A stretch of DNA of 64,000 nt from VXNE01 sp965248075. GTDB taxonomy: Bacteria > Pseudomonadota > Gammaproteobacteria > Pseudomonadales > Azotimanducaceae. The first letter of the stretch is position 1. Every line of letters begins with the position of its first letter. The notes below the pieces were generated by a model. The model was not told the origin of the DNA. It saw only the letters and a list, made by a program, of their open reading frames with translations, and searched no databases. Both the position numbers and the translations under genes were made by a program. Below are positions 7,685-17,054 of this stretch, piece after piece. The DNA lies in the NCBI GenBank assembly GCA_965248075.1, contig CBDFIL010000001.1, positions 620,001 through 684,000 on the forward strand, read 5' to 3'.

Positions 7685-10600
7685 TCAGTTGCGCTGACGT
7701 AGCTCGGCCGTCGCCGCCCGGTCAATGCTCGTGCCCCGGACGACGACTCCGTAGTCCCGCCGGGCCCCCTCGACACTCACGATCCCGTCGCGGACGTCGC
7801 GCAGTACGCGTTCCGGTTCGCGCTCGAAGGGATCTCCCCAGCCGCCGCCCCCCGGTGTCCAGGCGAGCATGCGCGCGGGTCCCTGACGCCGAATCCCGTA
7901 CTTGGGCGGAATGAAGCGGGGGCCGTCCGCGCTGGCGTCGACGGGTTCGATCCAGGCTTCGCCGACCTCCCCGTCCCCACCGCCCATGACGCCGTAACCC
8001 GAAGGCGTATCGAGGCCTTCGGCACGGAAGGACCACGCGGCGGGGCGCAACACATCGGCGTCGTAGATCACGCCGCTGCCACCCCGGCGCTTGCCCGGCC
8101 CCGCGGCATCGGTGCGAAACTCCCAGCGGCGGTAGCGGACCGGGAAGTTCTGTTCGTGGAACTCGAGGTTCGCGATGTCGAGACCGCCGAGGGAGATCAG
8201 GTGCCCCATCTGATTGAAGCCGTCGCGCTCCCGGGTGGCGCCGGGGCTGCCCATGGCGTGCCAGTGGTACATCACCCAGGTCCTGCCCGCGTCGTCGGTG
8301 CCCGCCACATGGCCGTGGATGGTCTTCGACCAGCCGGCCAGCGCGCGACTCGGGTCTGCCAGGGCCAACGCCTTCCAGACGGCGCTCACGATTTCGTGGG
8401 CGACGAAGACGGTGTTCATGGTCATCGGGGCCGGCGGCCTGGCGTTTACGATCGTTCCCTCCGGCGCGATGATCCGGCAGGAGCGGTAGGTGCCCTCGTT
8501 TCGCGGAATGTCGGGATCGAAGAACGAAGAGAGCGCCATGTAGGTGGCGGAGTAGGTATTGGCCAGGGACGAGTTCTTGAAGCCCCGCATCTGCGGGTCG
8601 GACGCCGAGAAGTCGAGGGTCATTTCGTCCCCCGCCACGGTGAGCCGCAGCCGGATCCAGGTGTCCACCTTCTCGAAGCAGTCGTTGTCGTTGAGATCGG
8701 CGCCCAGGTAGACCCCGTCGGGCAAGGCGAAGATGGCTTCGCGCATGCGCCGGTCCGCGTGGTCGAGGATGCCGTTCAGGTGTGAGAAGTACGACTCGAG
8801 ACCCAGCTCTGCCGCCAGTGCGGCGACGCGTTCGGAGCCGATCCGGGTCGAGCCCACCATGGCCAGCAGGTCACCGTCCAGGAGTTCCGGGGTGCGGCAA
8901 TTGATGAGGAGTAACTGCCAGAGGTCGTCGCGGACTTCGCCCCGGTCGTAGAGTTTCATCACCGGAAGCCGGATGCCCTCGTGCCAGATCTCCGTGGCCT
9001 CGGGGTTGTAGGTGCCGGCGAGGCCGCCACCGATGTCGGACTGGTGGGCGCGATTGCAGCAGAATCCGGCCAGTCTGAAACCCTCGTCGGGATCGTCCGG
9101 ATCGACGTGCATGCCGGCTTCGGGCGGCAGGAAGATCGGGCGACCGACCACCCAGTCGGGCAGATGGTTCCCGCCGGCGACGTAGGGATCCGACAGCAGG
9201 AACACGTCGCCGCGTCGGATGCGGTCTCCCCAGCGGGCGACGATCGCCCGGGCCGCAAAGCCTCCGCCGCCGGTGTGGATCGGAATCCCGTCGGCGTTTG
9301 CGATCAAGGTGCCTTGCGGGTCCGTGATGAAGCAGGAGAAGTCGTGACTCTGGCTGAAGATCGTCGAACGGGCGGTGCGGGTCATCACCCATCCCATGTG
9401 ACGGCTGATCTGATCCAGTCGATTCTGCATCAGCGACAGCACGATCGGATCGTGGCGGGTGTCGGAATCGGTTTCGGATCGGGCCGTCACCGTTGCGATC
9501 TCGTCGGCTGCGCCACTGGTGTCCAGCACGAAGTCGCCGCTGCGGTCGACGGTGAGCCTGGAGAACGGACCCACCAACAGCGTGGTGGTGAGTTCTTCCA
9601 CGAGCAGCGGGCCCTCGAGCTTGTGTCCGCCGTGGAGATCCGCACCCTGAAAGACCGGAGTGTCCAGCCACCCCTGTTCCCCGTGCCAGACCCTGCGCAA
9701 CTCGAAAGGAGTGGGGGATTGCGAGACCGCAGGACGGGTCGGGTCGGCCATCGTTCCGGTGGAAGCGGAGGCCACCACCCGTGCGGACGCGATCATGATC
9801 GTTCCGCCGTCCTGCACGTGGCCGTAGAGTCGTTGGTATTCCGTTTCGAAGGCGGCTCGCGTTGCCGCCGGGTCGAAGTCGCCTTCGCTGCCGGGGACCT
9901 CGATACGAATGGACCACATCTGTCCGGGGTGGTGGAGGTCGAGTTCCCTGCGCAACGCGACCTGATCGCCGCCGAATCCCTCTGCGGCGAGTGCCGCGTT
10001 CGCCTGGCTTTCCAGCTCAGCCAGGGTTTCGTATACGTCATGGGGTGCGATCCGGTCGAGGGATCCGCGCAGGAATCGCTGGAAGTCCTGGCGGATGTCG
10101 GCCTGCAGCATTCCGACCGCGCACAAGGCGCCCGCGTCTCTCGGCACGAAGACCTGTCGACAACCGAGCCCGCGTGCCACGGCCTCGCCGTGCATCGGTC
10201 CCGCACCGCCCGCTGCGACCAGGGCAAAGCGCCGCGGCGCGTGGCCACGCTCGATGGAGATGTACTCCACCGCCCCGAGGAGGTTCTGTTCGAGGAGCGT
10301 GATGATGCCGGCGGCGGCGTCCTTTACCGACATGCCCAGGGGCTCGGCAATCCGGCTGCGGATGGCCGCCCGGGCGGCGGCGAGATCGAGGTCGATCGAT
10401 CCCCCGGCGTAGGGTCCCGGTCGGAGTCGCCCGAGGACCAGTTGCGCATCGGTGACCGTCGGCTCCGTGCCACCCAGGCCGTAGCAGGCCGGGCCGGGAT
10501 CGGCGCCGGCTCCATTCGGACCCACGAACAGCAAGCCGGCGGAGTCGACTCCGGCGATGGTGCCGCCTCCGGCGCCGATCGTGTGAATGTCCACCGCCGG

Positions 10601-11608
10601 GGTCGATACGTGGTAGCCGGCGATCTGCAGATCGTCGCGGGTCGCTACCTGTCCCGCCGACATCAGCAGCACGTCGCAGGACGTACCGCCGATCTCCATG
10701 GAGATCAGGTTGCCGGCGTCCTCGGTAGCGGTATTCGCTCCGTCCATCGGGCGCCGATAGCGATTCAGGGCGCCGATCGCGGCGGCGGGCCCGCTGAGGA
10801 GCAGGTTCACCGGGCGCAGCCCCACGGTTTCGACCGATGCCGCACCGCCGTTGCTCTGTACCAGCAAGATGGGACGCGGCAGGCCGAGTCGTGCGAGCTC
10901 GGCGTCGAGATCTCGCAGGTAGGCCACGACGCGCGGCGCAAGGGTGGCATTCACGACCGCTGTCGAGGTCCGTTCGTACTCTCCCATCATCGGACTGACC
11001 TGGGCGGAACGGGTCACCCAGGCGCCATCCCAGTGCTTGCGGAGGGCCGCTTCGGCTTCGACCTCGTGCCTTTCGTTGACGAAGCTGTTGAAGAGCGCGA
11101 TCGCGACCGCCTCGACGCCTTCGGCCTCGAACTGCTGCACCGCGGCTTCTACGTCTTCGGCGGAAAGCGGCTCGAGTTCGTTGCCCGAGGCATCGATTCG
11201 TCCGGCGACGCCGTGGCGCAGGTAGCGCGGCACCAGGACCGGAGCGTAGGGCTCGCGGTGGTTCCACTGGTCCTCGCGCAGGCCGCGGCGGATCTCCAGC
11301 GCGTCCCTGTGGCCATGGGTGGTGAGGAGGCCGACGGTCGCGCCCTTGTGTTCGAGCATCGTGTTCGTGGCCACCGTGCTGCCGTGCACGAAGAGCGCGC
11401 AGTGCGAAAGGAGTTGCTCGACGCCGAGTTCGAGATCCGCCGCCACCCTGGAAACGGCGGCCAGCACGCCGCGGCTCGGATCACTCGGGACCGAGGGCAC
11501 CTTGGCCACCCAGCTGTGACCGTGGGCGTCCGCGAGCACCAGGTCGGTGAAGGTTCCCCCGACATCGACACCCAGGCGCCAGGGGGCTCGGGGGGCAGCG
11601 CTTCGCAC
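7685..11608 (-). CDS. HyuA-HyuB fusion: hydantoinase / 5-oxoprolinase family
   Basis: A 1307-residue ATP-dependent ring-opening enzyme in which both subunits of N-methylhydantoinase/acetone carboxylase/oxoprolinase type are fused, as in 5-oxoprolinase. The HyuA part (about 1-715) starts with the actin-like phosphate loop GVDVGGTFTDLVLAD at 13-27 and has EIGGTSCDVLLM and GGAGPMHG. The HyuB part begins near residue 719 (DPIVLSLMQNRL) and carries FITDPQGTLIANADGIPIHTGGG and AVWKALALADPS-type segments. GTG start at 11608. The gene follows the CmcJ-like gene by about 32 bases and is probably in one operon with it. Likely ATP-driven hydrolysis of a five-membered cyclic amide; the true substrate (5-oxoproline, hydantoin or other) cannot be read from sequence. 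The long + strand open frame opposite is a shadow. Confidence 0.92.
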   Translation of the reverse strand: MRSAAPRAPWRLGVDVGGTFTDLVLADAHGHSWVAKVPSVPSDPSRGVLAAVSRVAADLELGVEQLLSHCALFVHGSTVATNTMLEHKGATVGLLTTHGHRDALEIRRGLREDQWNHREPYAPVLVPRYLRHGVAGRIDASGNELEPLSAEDVEAAVQQFEAEGVEAVAIALFNSFVNERHEVEAEAALRKHWDGAWVTRSAQVSPMMGEYERTSTAVVNATLAPRVVAYLRDLDAELARLGLPRPILLVQSNGGAASVETVGLRPVNLLLSGPAAAIGALNRYRRPMDGANTATEDAGNLISMEIGGTSCDVLLMSAGQVATRDDLQIAGYHVSTPAVDIHTIGAGGGTIAGVDSAGLLFVGPNGAGADPGPACYGLGGTEPTVTDAQLVLGRLRPGPYAGGSIDLDLAAARAAIRSRIAEPLGMSVKDAAAGIITLLEQNLLGAVEYISIERGHAPRRFALVAAGGAGPMHGEAVARGLGCRQVFVPRDAGALCAVGMLQADIRQDFQRFLRGSLDRIAPHDVYETLAELESQANAALAAEGFGGDQVALRRELDLHHPGQMWSIRIEVPGSEGDFDPAATRAAFETEYQRLYGHVQDGGTIMIASARVVASASTGTMADPTRPAVSQSPTPFELRRVWHGEQGWLDTPVFQGADLHGGHKLEGPLLVEELTTTLLVGPFSRLTVDRSGDFVLDTSGAADEIATVTARSETDSDTRHDPIVLSLMQNRLDQISRHMGWVMTRTARSTIFSQSHDFSCFITDPQGTLIANADGIPIHTGGGGFAARAIVARWGDRIRRGDVFLLSDPYVAGGNHLPDWVVGRPIFLPPEAGMHVDPDDPDEGFRLAGFCCNRAHQSDIGGGLAGTYNPEATEIWHEGIRLPVMKLYDRGEVRDDLWQLLLINCRTPELLDGDLLAMVGSTRIGSERVAALAAELGLESYFSHLNGILDHADRRMREAIFALPDGVYLGADLNDNDCFEKVDTWIRLRLTVAGDEMTLDFSASDPQMRGFKNSSLANTYSATYMALSSFFDPDIPRNEGTYRSCRIIAPEGTIVNARPPAPMTMNTVFVAHEIVSAVWKALALADPSRALAGWSKTIHGHVAGTDDAGRTWVMYHWHAMGSPGATRERDGFNQMGHLISLGGLDIANLEFHEQNFPVRYRRWEFRTDAAGPGKRRGGSGVIYDADVLRPAAWSFRAEGLDTPSGYGVMGGGDGEVGEAWIEPVDASADGPRFIPPKYGIRRQGPARMLAWTPGGGGWGDPFEREPERVLRDVRDGIVSVEGARRDYGVVVRGTSIDRAATAELRQRN

Positions 11609-11640
11609 GGTGATGGCCTGGTGTGGTGTCTCGTCGAGCT

Positions 11641-12504
11641 TCAGGGCTGACAGAAGCAGAGCACCCGCAGTTCGATGCTACGCCGCGGTTCTGCTTTCGG
11701 CTTCGGATGCGGATTCGGGTGCGCGAAGGACGCGTGTGGGCACGTTCTGCCGATCACGCCCTCGGAATCGAAAGACTTGATGACCAGCACATCGTCGGGG
11801 GTCATGCCGGGGTAGTAGTACCATCGCTGCTGCCCGGATGCGCTGACGCTGAACGTCTCGATGCCGATGTCATGCCAGCTGTAGTTGTCCGCCCCATAGC
11901 CATAGACCACCGTTTCCTGGAGGTCTTCCACCCGCACCGTGCGCGCATCGCAGACGGCCAGCGGATGATCGTCGACGGAAGGGCTCAGTGGACGCCAGAA
12001 GTTGAGTGCGTACACACGGCTTGCGTCTTCGGGAACGCGTTCACCATGTAATGCCAGGTACCGATGCCACGTCGTGTCGTCGGTATAGTCCATGTGCACG
12101 CTGTTGATGTAACCGCCTCCCCGCTCGACACCGGATGCCTTTTGCGAGCCATCCAGGCCGCCGCCCGAAAACTGCAGCTCGGGTTCGCGAATGATGTGAT
12201 CGAACGTAAAGGTCGTATGGGCGCCCGTGAGTGTTCGTGCGATGGCCCTGCATTCATCGTAGTAGGTTGCCATGACCAGCTCGCAATCGTAGAAATCCGT
12301 TACCGCACTGGGGCTCCGTACCAGTTCAAAACCGCTGGAGTGCAGGCCCGGGTCTGCATGCTCGTGGGCGTTCATCACCGCCACTTCGGTGGCTTCCACG
12401 GTTGCGACCTCCTCGGAAGGCGCCCGCAGGTCCACGTGACGCACCGGTCCACCGGTTTCCGAAGAAGGGAAGAAGACCATGTGTGCGGCGACGGTGCTGT
12501 TCAT
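11641..12504 (-). CDS. CmcJ/NvfI (AsaB)-like oxidoreductase
   Basis: About 287 residues, resembling the CmcJ/NvfI family, whose members include cephamycin 7-alpha-methoxylation proteins and fungal oxygenases/isomerases. Diagnostic-looking segments are TFTFDHIIRE, SVHMDYTDDT, YALNFWRPLSPSVDDHPLAVCDARTV and a C-terminal KSFDSEG. Start ATG at about 12504 overlaps the stop of the SnoaL-like gene as ATGA (12501-12504). Cytoplasmic, no signal peptide. Linked with the HyuAB fusion it may modify the same substrate. Family call moderate; reaction unknown. Confidence 0.75.
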   Translation of the reverse strand: MNSTVAAHMVFFPSSETGGPVRHVDLRAPSEEVATVEATEVAVMNAHEHADPGLHSSGFELVRSPSAVTDFYDCELVMATYYDECRAIARTLTGAHTTFTFDHIIREPELQFSGGGLDGSQKASGVERGGGYINSVHMDYTDDTTWHRYLALHGERVPEDASRVYALNFWRPLSPSVDDHPLAVCDARTVRVEDLQETVVYGYGADNYSWHDIGIETFSVSASGQQRWYYYPGMTPDDVLVIKSFDSEGVIGRTCPHASFAHPNPHPKPKAEPRRSIELRVLCFCQP

Positions 12505-12974
12505 GACCGTTCGAGCAGATGGGGAACATTCGCCCAACCGGCCTCATGCGTGGTGAAGAACCGGCTCTTCAGCTGCACGTGTCGAAATGCCCACCTGTCC
12601 GCTGTGTACACGAGTTGATCGTCGTACTGCGCGGCGAGCCAGACCGCCTGATTCGCTTCTTTCATGGTGGCGGTCTGCAGGAGGTACCAGCGCCCGCGGG
12701 CACTCGTTGCGTCGTCACTCACCTCCACGGCGGAGTTGGTGACGTGATGAATCGCGAACGACATGACGTTGGGCATGTTGCTGAAGAACCGATGCAGGGC
12801 GTCGCGCCCTTCGAACACGCCCATTTCCCCGCCGTCCCACACGCCGTCCTCGGTGAACAGGTCGCACAGCGCGTCGGCCGGATACCCGGCGTCGCACAGG
12901 TCGCAGTAACGGGCCTTCAGGAGCCGGATTTGCTCCGCGGCTTCGACTCGCCGGAGCCGGGTCTCGATGCTCAT
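12501..12974 (-). CDS. SnoaL-like / NTF2-fold protein
   Basis: A 157-residue single-domain protein of the SnoaL_4 type, starting MSIETRLRRVEAAEQIRLLK and containing YCDLCDAGYPADALCDLFTEDGVWD, a typical cone-fold N-terminal pattern. Members are small hydrolase, dehydratase or isomerase subunits, or ring-hydroxylating dioxygenase beta-like folds. It heads the SnoaL-CmcJ-HyuAB operon; a candidate -10 TATGCT lies 37 bases upstream. A second copy of its first 60-odd bases survives at 31519-31581 next to an IS3 remnant. Confidence 0.82.
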   Translation of the reverse strand: MSIETRLRRVEAAEQIRLLKARYCDLCDAGYPADALCDLFTEDGVWDGGEMGVFEGRDALHRFFSNMPNVMSFAIHHVTNSAVEVSDDATSARGRWYLLQTATMKEANQAVWLAAQYDDQLVYTADRWAFRHVQLKSRFFTTHEAGWANVPHLLERS

Positions 12975-13010
12975 GGCCGGCAGTGTCGTAGGTCGGCTGC
13001 CCTGGGGCGG

Positions 13011-13016
13011 AGCATA
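13011..13016 (-). promoter_or_regulatory. candidate -10 box for the SnoaL-CmcJ-HyuAB operon
   Basis: On the minus strand the sequence reads TAGTATGCTCC, with TATGCT as a -10 element 37 bases ahead of the ATG at 12974. It directly abuts the stop codon of the GNAT gene. No clear -35 is visible. The same TATGCT appears ahead of several other genes here. Confidence 0.4.
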
Positions 13017-13634
13017 CTAGCTCAGGTGCTTGACGCAGCAGCTGACTTCCCAGGCGTCGGCGGGGTCTGCATCGGGGGTCGCGAGGCCACGCTCCACGAC
13101 CATTTCACGTACCTGATCGTCGAGCCAGCTCGAAGCGATCTCGAAGCCCCGTTCACGATACGCGGGCGCCGGTTGTCCGCCCATCAGGGTCATGATCGGA
13201 CGCGCGGCGGGCGTCGCCTTGGCGACGACGGAATCGAAGCCCCGCCCCTGGGCCCAGTCCAGCAGGTAGTCGAGCAGGGCGAGGCCGATGCCGCACCCGA
13301 AGTAGGCCGGATCGCGCTTCTCGGAGTCCTCGGTCTGCCCGACGTGGTAACAGAAGACGGCGAGCGCGTTGTCGCCCAGATCTGGCGCGTGCGTGCCGAA
13401 GTCCCCCCAATAGGCCGGCTCGTACACGCCCTTCGGCGAGCGCTGGCTCGCGTCGTAACGCCGGAACTGCAGTTGGCCGACGTGGCGCGTGCCGTCGAAG
13501 GCGAGGATCGCACTCGCGCCCAGGTCCTGGATGCGCTCAGCGATGTCCTGTCGCTCACCTTGACAGCCGATCGGGTAGCGGCCGAGGTCCGCCTCGACCA
13601 TGGGGCGAAACTCGATTTCGTGGTTCGAAGTCAT
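13017..13634 (-). CDS. GNAT-type N-acetyltransferase
   Basis: About 205 residues. The fold is suggested by FRPMVEADLGRYPIG, a central strand pair AILAFDGTRHVGQLQFRR, GIGLALLDYLLDWAQGRGFDSVVAKA (acetyl-CoA-binding loop position) and the terminal YRERGFEIASSWLDDQ. Start ATG at 13634 is chosen because it follows GGGAGAGGAAAGC; the open frame extends to 13721 without a ribosome site. A TATGCT -10-like box is at 13717-13722. Substrate unknown. Confidence 0.72.
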   Translation of the reverse strand: MTSNHEIEFRPMVEADLGRYPIGCQGERQDIAERIQDLGASAILAFDGTRHVGQLQFRRYDASQRSPKGVYEPAYWGDFGTHAPDLGDNALAVFCYHVGQTEDSEKRDPAYFGCGIGLALLDYLLDWAQGRGFDSVVAKATPAARPIMTLMGGQPAPAYRERGFEIASSWLDDQVREMVVERGLATPDADPADAWEVSCCVKHLS

Positions 13635-13716
13635 GCTTTCCTCTCCCATCTTCGCGCCCCCGGAAACGAGGGCTTCCGCCGCCGAAGTCCCCGGAGATCC
13701 GTTGCGCGAACGGCCA

Positions 13717-13722
13717 AGCATA
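13717..13722 (-). promoter_or_regulatory. candidate -10 box for the GNAT gene
   Basis: Minus-strand CAGTATGCTTGG contains TATGCT 83 bases before the ATG at 13634, between the MATE stop and the GNAT start. Weak evidence, supported mainly by the identical box upstream of the SnoaL-like gene. Confidence 0.3.
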
Positions 13723-13727
13723 CTGGA

Positions 13728-15062
13728 TCAGCGCAGCCGCAGATGGGACACCCGCACGGGATCGTTGGAAATCAGCACCAGACGCGCGAACAGGGCGCAC
13801 GCGACGACCGCAAGGGCGGTGACGAGCCCCCACCAGATGCCGTCTATGCCGATGGCGTCGACACCCAGGAGGCCGAAACACAGCGTGGCGCCGACCGGCA
13901 GACCGATCACCCAGTAGGAGACGAGCACGATCGTCATCGGGCCCCGCGTGTCCTTGTAGCCGCGTAGCGCGCCCATGACCGTGGCCTGGGTACTGTCGAA
14001 CACCTGGAACAGCGCCCCGATCAACAGCAGTCCTGCCGCGACCTGAATGACCTCTGCTTCCGTCGTATAGAGTGCGACCAGTTCGTGGCGCCAGACCAGC
14101 AGTACGGTCGAGAACGTGATGCCCCAGACGACCGTCGTCGTGGCCGCCACCCAGGCCGACCGTCTCGCGCCCGCGGTATTGTCCGCGCCGACATTGAAGC
14201 CGACGCGGATCGTCGCGGCCATGCCCAGCGACAAGGGCACCATGAAGGAAACGCCGACGATGTTGAAGGCGACCTGATGGGCGGCCACGGTTTCCACGCC
14301 GAGGCGCCCGATCAGCAGCGTCGCCGCGGCGAAGAAGGCCGTCTCCGCGAAGAGCGCGAGCCCGATCGGCAACCCCAGTGTCAGAATGCGACCGATCTCG
14401 CGACCCTCGGGCCGGGAGAACGCGGCGAAGACGCCGGATGCACGCACCCTCGAGACCGACACCACCACGACCATGGCGACGAGTCCGTACGCCATCACGA
14501 TCGCCGTCGCCCAGCCGCAGCCAACGCCGCCCATGGCCGGCACGCCCAGTGCCGGATCGCCGTAGATGAACAGCCAGTTGAGCGGCACCTTGAGGGCCAG
14601 CATGCTGACCCCGATGAACATCGCCGGCCGTGTCCAGGACATGCCTTCGCACAGGCAGCGCAGCGACACGTAGGCGAGCATGGCGGGCAGGCCGAGGCTC
14701 GCCGCGCGGAGGTAGTCCCGGGCCACCGGAATGGCCCGCTCGTCCACGCCGAGCAGCCGATACACCGGCTCCACGTTCTGCAGCAGAATGGCGAGCGCGA
14801 TCCCTCCCGAGACGGCGATCCAGAGCGCCTGTCGCACGACGCCGCCGGCCGCACCGATCTGTCCCGCACCGCGCAGTTGCGACACCGACGGCGTCACCGC
14901 CATCACGATGCCGGACATCAACAGCATCAGCGGCCGGGCGCACGAACACCCGATACCGGCTGCCCCCGACACGTGGCCACCCGGGCCGCACAGAACCTGT
15001 AGAGATGCCCTGAACGCCATGCCCGTCTCCAGCGTCCACCGCCACATCCTCAACGGCCTCAA
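13728..15062 (-). pseudogene. MATE family efflux transporter, 5'-truncated
   Basis: About 400 residues match the multidrug-and-toxin-extrusion (NorM) family: MSGIVMAVTPSVSQLRGAG, PLNWLFIYGDPALGVPAMGGVGCGWAT, AAHQVAFNIVGVSFMVPLSLGMA and QVFDSTQATVMGALRGYKDTRGP. The family begins with a first helix and a (V/M)DTVMAGRLG segment. Here the residues before MSGIVM (coded upstream of about 14925) are an unrelated low-hydrophobicity stretch, and no other frame restores helix 1. The nominal start at 15062 is thus an artefact of an open frame. It is probably non-functional unless it restarts at an internal Met. It faces another 5'-truncated gene immediately upstream. Confidence 0.75.
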
Positions 15063-15139
15063 CGGACGCCTCTGAAGACTTCCCCCGAGCGCCCCGTCAA
15101 TCGACCGTACTTCGCAACCATCCCGTTTCCAGCGGTTGT

Positions 15140-15505
15140 TCGTCCCATCCGCCCAACATGGTCATGCTGGGAGGGCCACAGGGCGCTGCGACGAACTTTC
15201 CGCGCGGCCCCGAACTCGCCGTCGACTGGGTGACGCCATTCCTTCAACATATGTGGGAGCGCGGCTACCGCCGATTCGATGTGGACGAGGCAGCGGAAGC
15301 GGCGTGGGTCGAGCACGTCAAGAAGATGTATCAGGGGCTCCTTCTACGCAAGGGGAAGAGCTGGATCACGGGATACAACTCGAACGTCGACGGCCATGAG
15401 TACGGCAAGACCCGTTACAACATCTACAACGGCGGCGGCCCGAAATACGCGAGACGTCTGGGCGAGGCCGCGGGGAACGACTACGAGGGCGTGTCGTTCA
15501 CGTGA
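15140..15505 (+). pseudogene. flavin-containing / Baeyer-Villiger monooxygenase, C-terminal fragment
   Basis: Only the last 115-120 residues of a class B flavoprotein monooxygenase remain: PPNMVMLGGPQG, an amphipathic segment with DEAAEAAWVEHVKKM, SWITGYNSNVDGHEYGKTR and YNIYNGGGPKYARRLGEAA..YEGVSF, in the order seen at the C-terminus of cyclohexanone-monooxygenase-like enzymes. The FAD and NADPH Rossmann domains are absent. It runs divergently from the truncated MATE gene, so both lost their 5' ends at roughly 14.93-15.14 kb. Confidence 0.72.
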
Positions 15506-15627
15506 CGACTGCCACTGCAGCCACGCACGCTAACCAATCCGTTCACGCCATAACTTTTATCTGTTTCTGAAATCTGGCCGCCACGCCCGCCATCGCGCTC
15601 CCCTGCGGTCCGTGTGCCGCCGAACGC

Positions 15628-16167
15628 CTACCCTTCACGAGCGACCAATTCCATGCGGTTGTCCCCCAACAGCGTCCCACGCTCTATGATGAATTGCGGC
15701 CACCGAAACACGAGTTCAGCCCGCGTACGAGGATACGGTACCGGTACTGAGTCATCCGATGTCCAGATGATCGAACCGCTCTCATCCACGCTGTAACGTA
15801 CCTTCTGCACCGGTACGAGCCTCGAATGCGCCGCAATTAGATGGATGAGCGTCTCTTCATGGATGAAAGGATGCAGTGCCTGGAGGAATAGCGTGAGCTG
15901 TTCGTCGTCGAGGAAGTTCCAATAGTCCCAGAGAAGACAAGTGTCAAACGGCACACCCGCCTTTATTTCATTCAGGGGAGCGTAGGGATCCTGTGATAGC
16001 CGATCGAAAAGATCCAGGAAATACAAGCGACATGGGAACGTGTTAAAGAAACCAACGCTCCCCGACACTCCCTTTCCGACGTCCATCACGGTGATTCGCC
16101 CTTCCAGGTCGAGCCGATCCAACATCAAGAGAAAAGCAGATCTCTGCTGCGGCGTCTGTTCGCCCAC
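15628..16167 (-). CDS. methyltransferase-like protein of the bactofilin operon
   Basis: A 179-residue protein with a degenerate SAM-methyltransferase-like layout: ITVMDVGKGVSGSVGFF at the motif I position, CRLYFLDLFDRL at motif II and FDTCLLWDYWNFLDDEQLTLFLQALHPF at the motif IV/V position. The GxGxG of motif I is poorly kept, so activity is uncertain. GTG start at 16167 preceded by AGAGAGGTA. Last gene of a three-gene minus-strand run with the bactofilin (150-base gap) and the long coiled-coil protein. It is visibly less GC-rich than its surroundings. I do not recognise a named family. Confidence 0.6.
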   Translation of the reverse strand: MGEQTPQQRSAFLLMLDRLDLEGRITVMDVGKGVSGSVGFFNTFPCRLYFLDLFDRLSQDPYAPLNEIKAGVPFDTCLLWDYWNFLDDEQLTLFLQALHPFIHEETLIHLIAAHSRLVPVQKVRYSVDESGSIIWTSDDSVPVPYPRTRAELVFRWPQFIIERGTLLGDNRMELVAREG

Positions 16168-16316
16168 TACCTCTCTTACTCCTCGGCAAGCTCAATATCC
16201 GACCTCATGACGGACAGCACCTTCTGTACTGTGCATATATCAAGGCTACTTCTTCCGAAGCGTTTTGAATGAACGCACACCATCGCCATTACCGCCGCGA
16301 TGGCGCGACAAGCTAT

Positions 16317-16841
16317 TTAGCTTCGTTTGCTGGCGGAATCGTCGGGTTTCTCGGCAGAAGCTCCTTTGACCAGGACCTTCCGCGCAGTCGTTCCTTTCTC
16401 AACGTCTGTCGGGTTCATGTCGATACGGCCGGTGAATTGTGCGCCTTCCTCCAGAATCACCCGCGGGCTCCAGATATTGCCATGGATGCGACCAGTTTTC
16501 GAGATGATGACTTTCTCAACGCCTTTGATTTCACCTTTTATGTCTCCCTCCAAGGTCACGATCTTGGCTGTAATATCTGCCGTCACCTGACCCGTTTGGC
16601 CAACTATTACATTGTTGCTGGGAAGGTTGGCCGTTCCTTCGAAGTTGCCTTCGATCCGCAGATCCTCTTCCCCGGACACATCGCCTTTTATGACTGCTTT
16701 AGCTCCGATCATGGTTGTTGACGTGGTGTCTTGTCGGGGCTCACGACTCGGGCCTCCAACAAGGGCCCTGGGATCCTGGTTCTTCATGTTTTGAAAGACC
16801 TCAAGCTTGGTGTGATCGAATATCCTGAACTTCTTCAACAT
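16317..16841 (-). CDS. bactofilin (polymer-forming cytoskeletal protein)
   Basis: A 174-residue protein with the right-handed beta-helix bactofilin (DUF583) core between disordered tails: TMIGAKAVIKGDVSGEEDLRIEGNFEG, VTADITAKIVTLEGDIKGEIKG and ISKTGRIHGNIWSPRVILEEGAQFTGRIDM. Bactofilins self-assemble into membrane-associated filaments that scaffold cell-wall or polar machinery. The N-terminus MLKKFRIF is short, basic and hydrophobic and could be a membrane-targeting peptide; an alternative start is the Met at about 16787 (MKNQDP). It lies 213 bases downstream of the long coiled-coil gene, same strand. No peptidoglycan hydrolase, a common partner, is adjacent. Confidence 0.88.
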   Translation of the reverse strand: MLKKFRIFDHTKLEVFQNMKNQDPRALVGGPSREPRQDTTSTTMIGAKAVIKGDVSGEEDLRIEGNFEGTANLPSNNVIVGQTGQVTADITAKIVTLEGDIKGEIKGVEKVIISKTGRIHGNIWSPRVILEEGAQFTGRIDMNPTDVEKGTTARKVLVKGASAEKPDDSASKRS

Positions 16842-17054
16842 CGTTTAGCCAAGTCTCTCCAGGCCGTCATAATGACAGGCTCCGGAGGTTAAGGTGCCTG
16901 GGTGACACACATGATACTCGGATGCCACCACATGGCCCGTTTGTCCGCAGTTCTGGTAGTTCTACGAGTGCGCGACACCGGTTGTTCCTAACGCTCATCT
17001 TGACGAATACACAACCCTCGGATAGTAGGTCAGAAGAGCCGGTTCATCGATCTC

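Noticed and set aside
8981..11650. 889-codon open frame opposite HyuAB
   Set aside because: Lies antisense to a well-supported gene, shows low-complexity Arg/Gly content and no domain; typical high-GC shadow.
16842..17054. tRNA or small RNA gene in the bactofilin/coiled-coil spacer
   Set aside because: No cloverleaf, no T-loop motif; nothing found here or anywhere else in the window.
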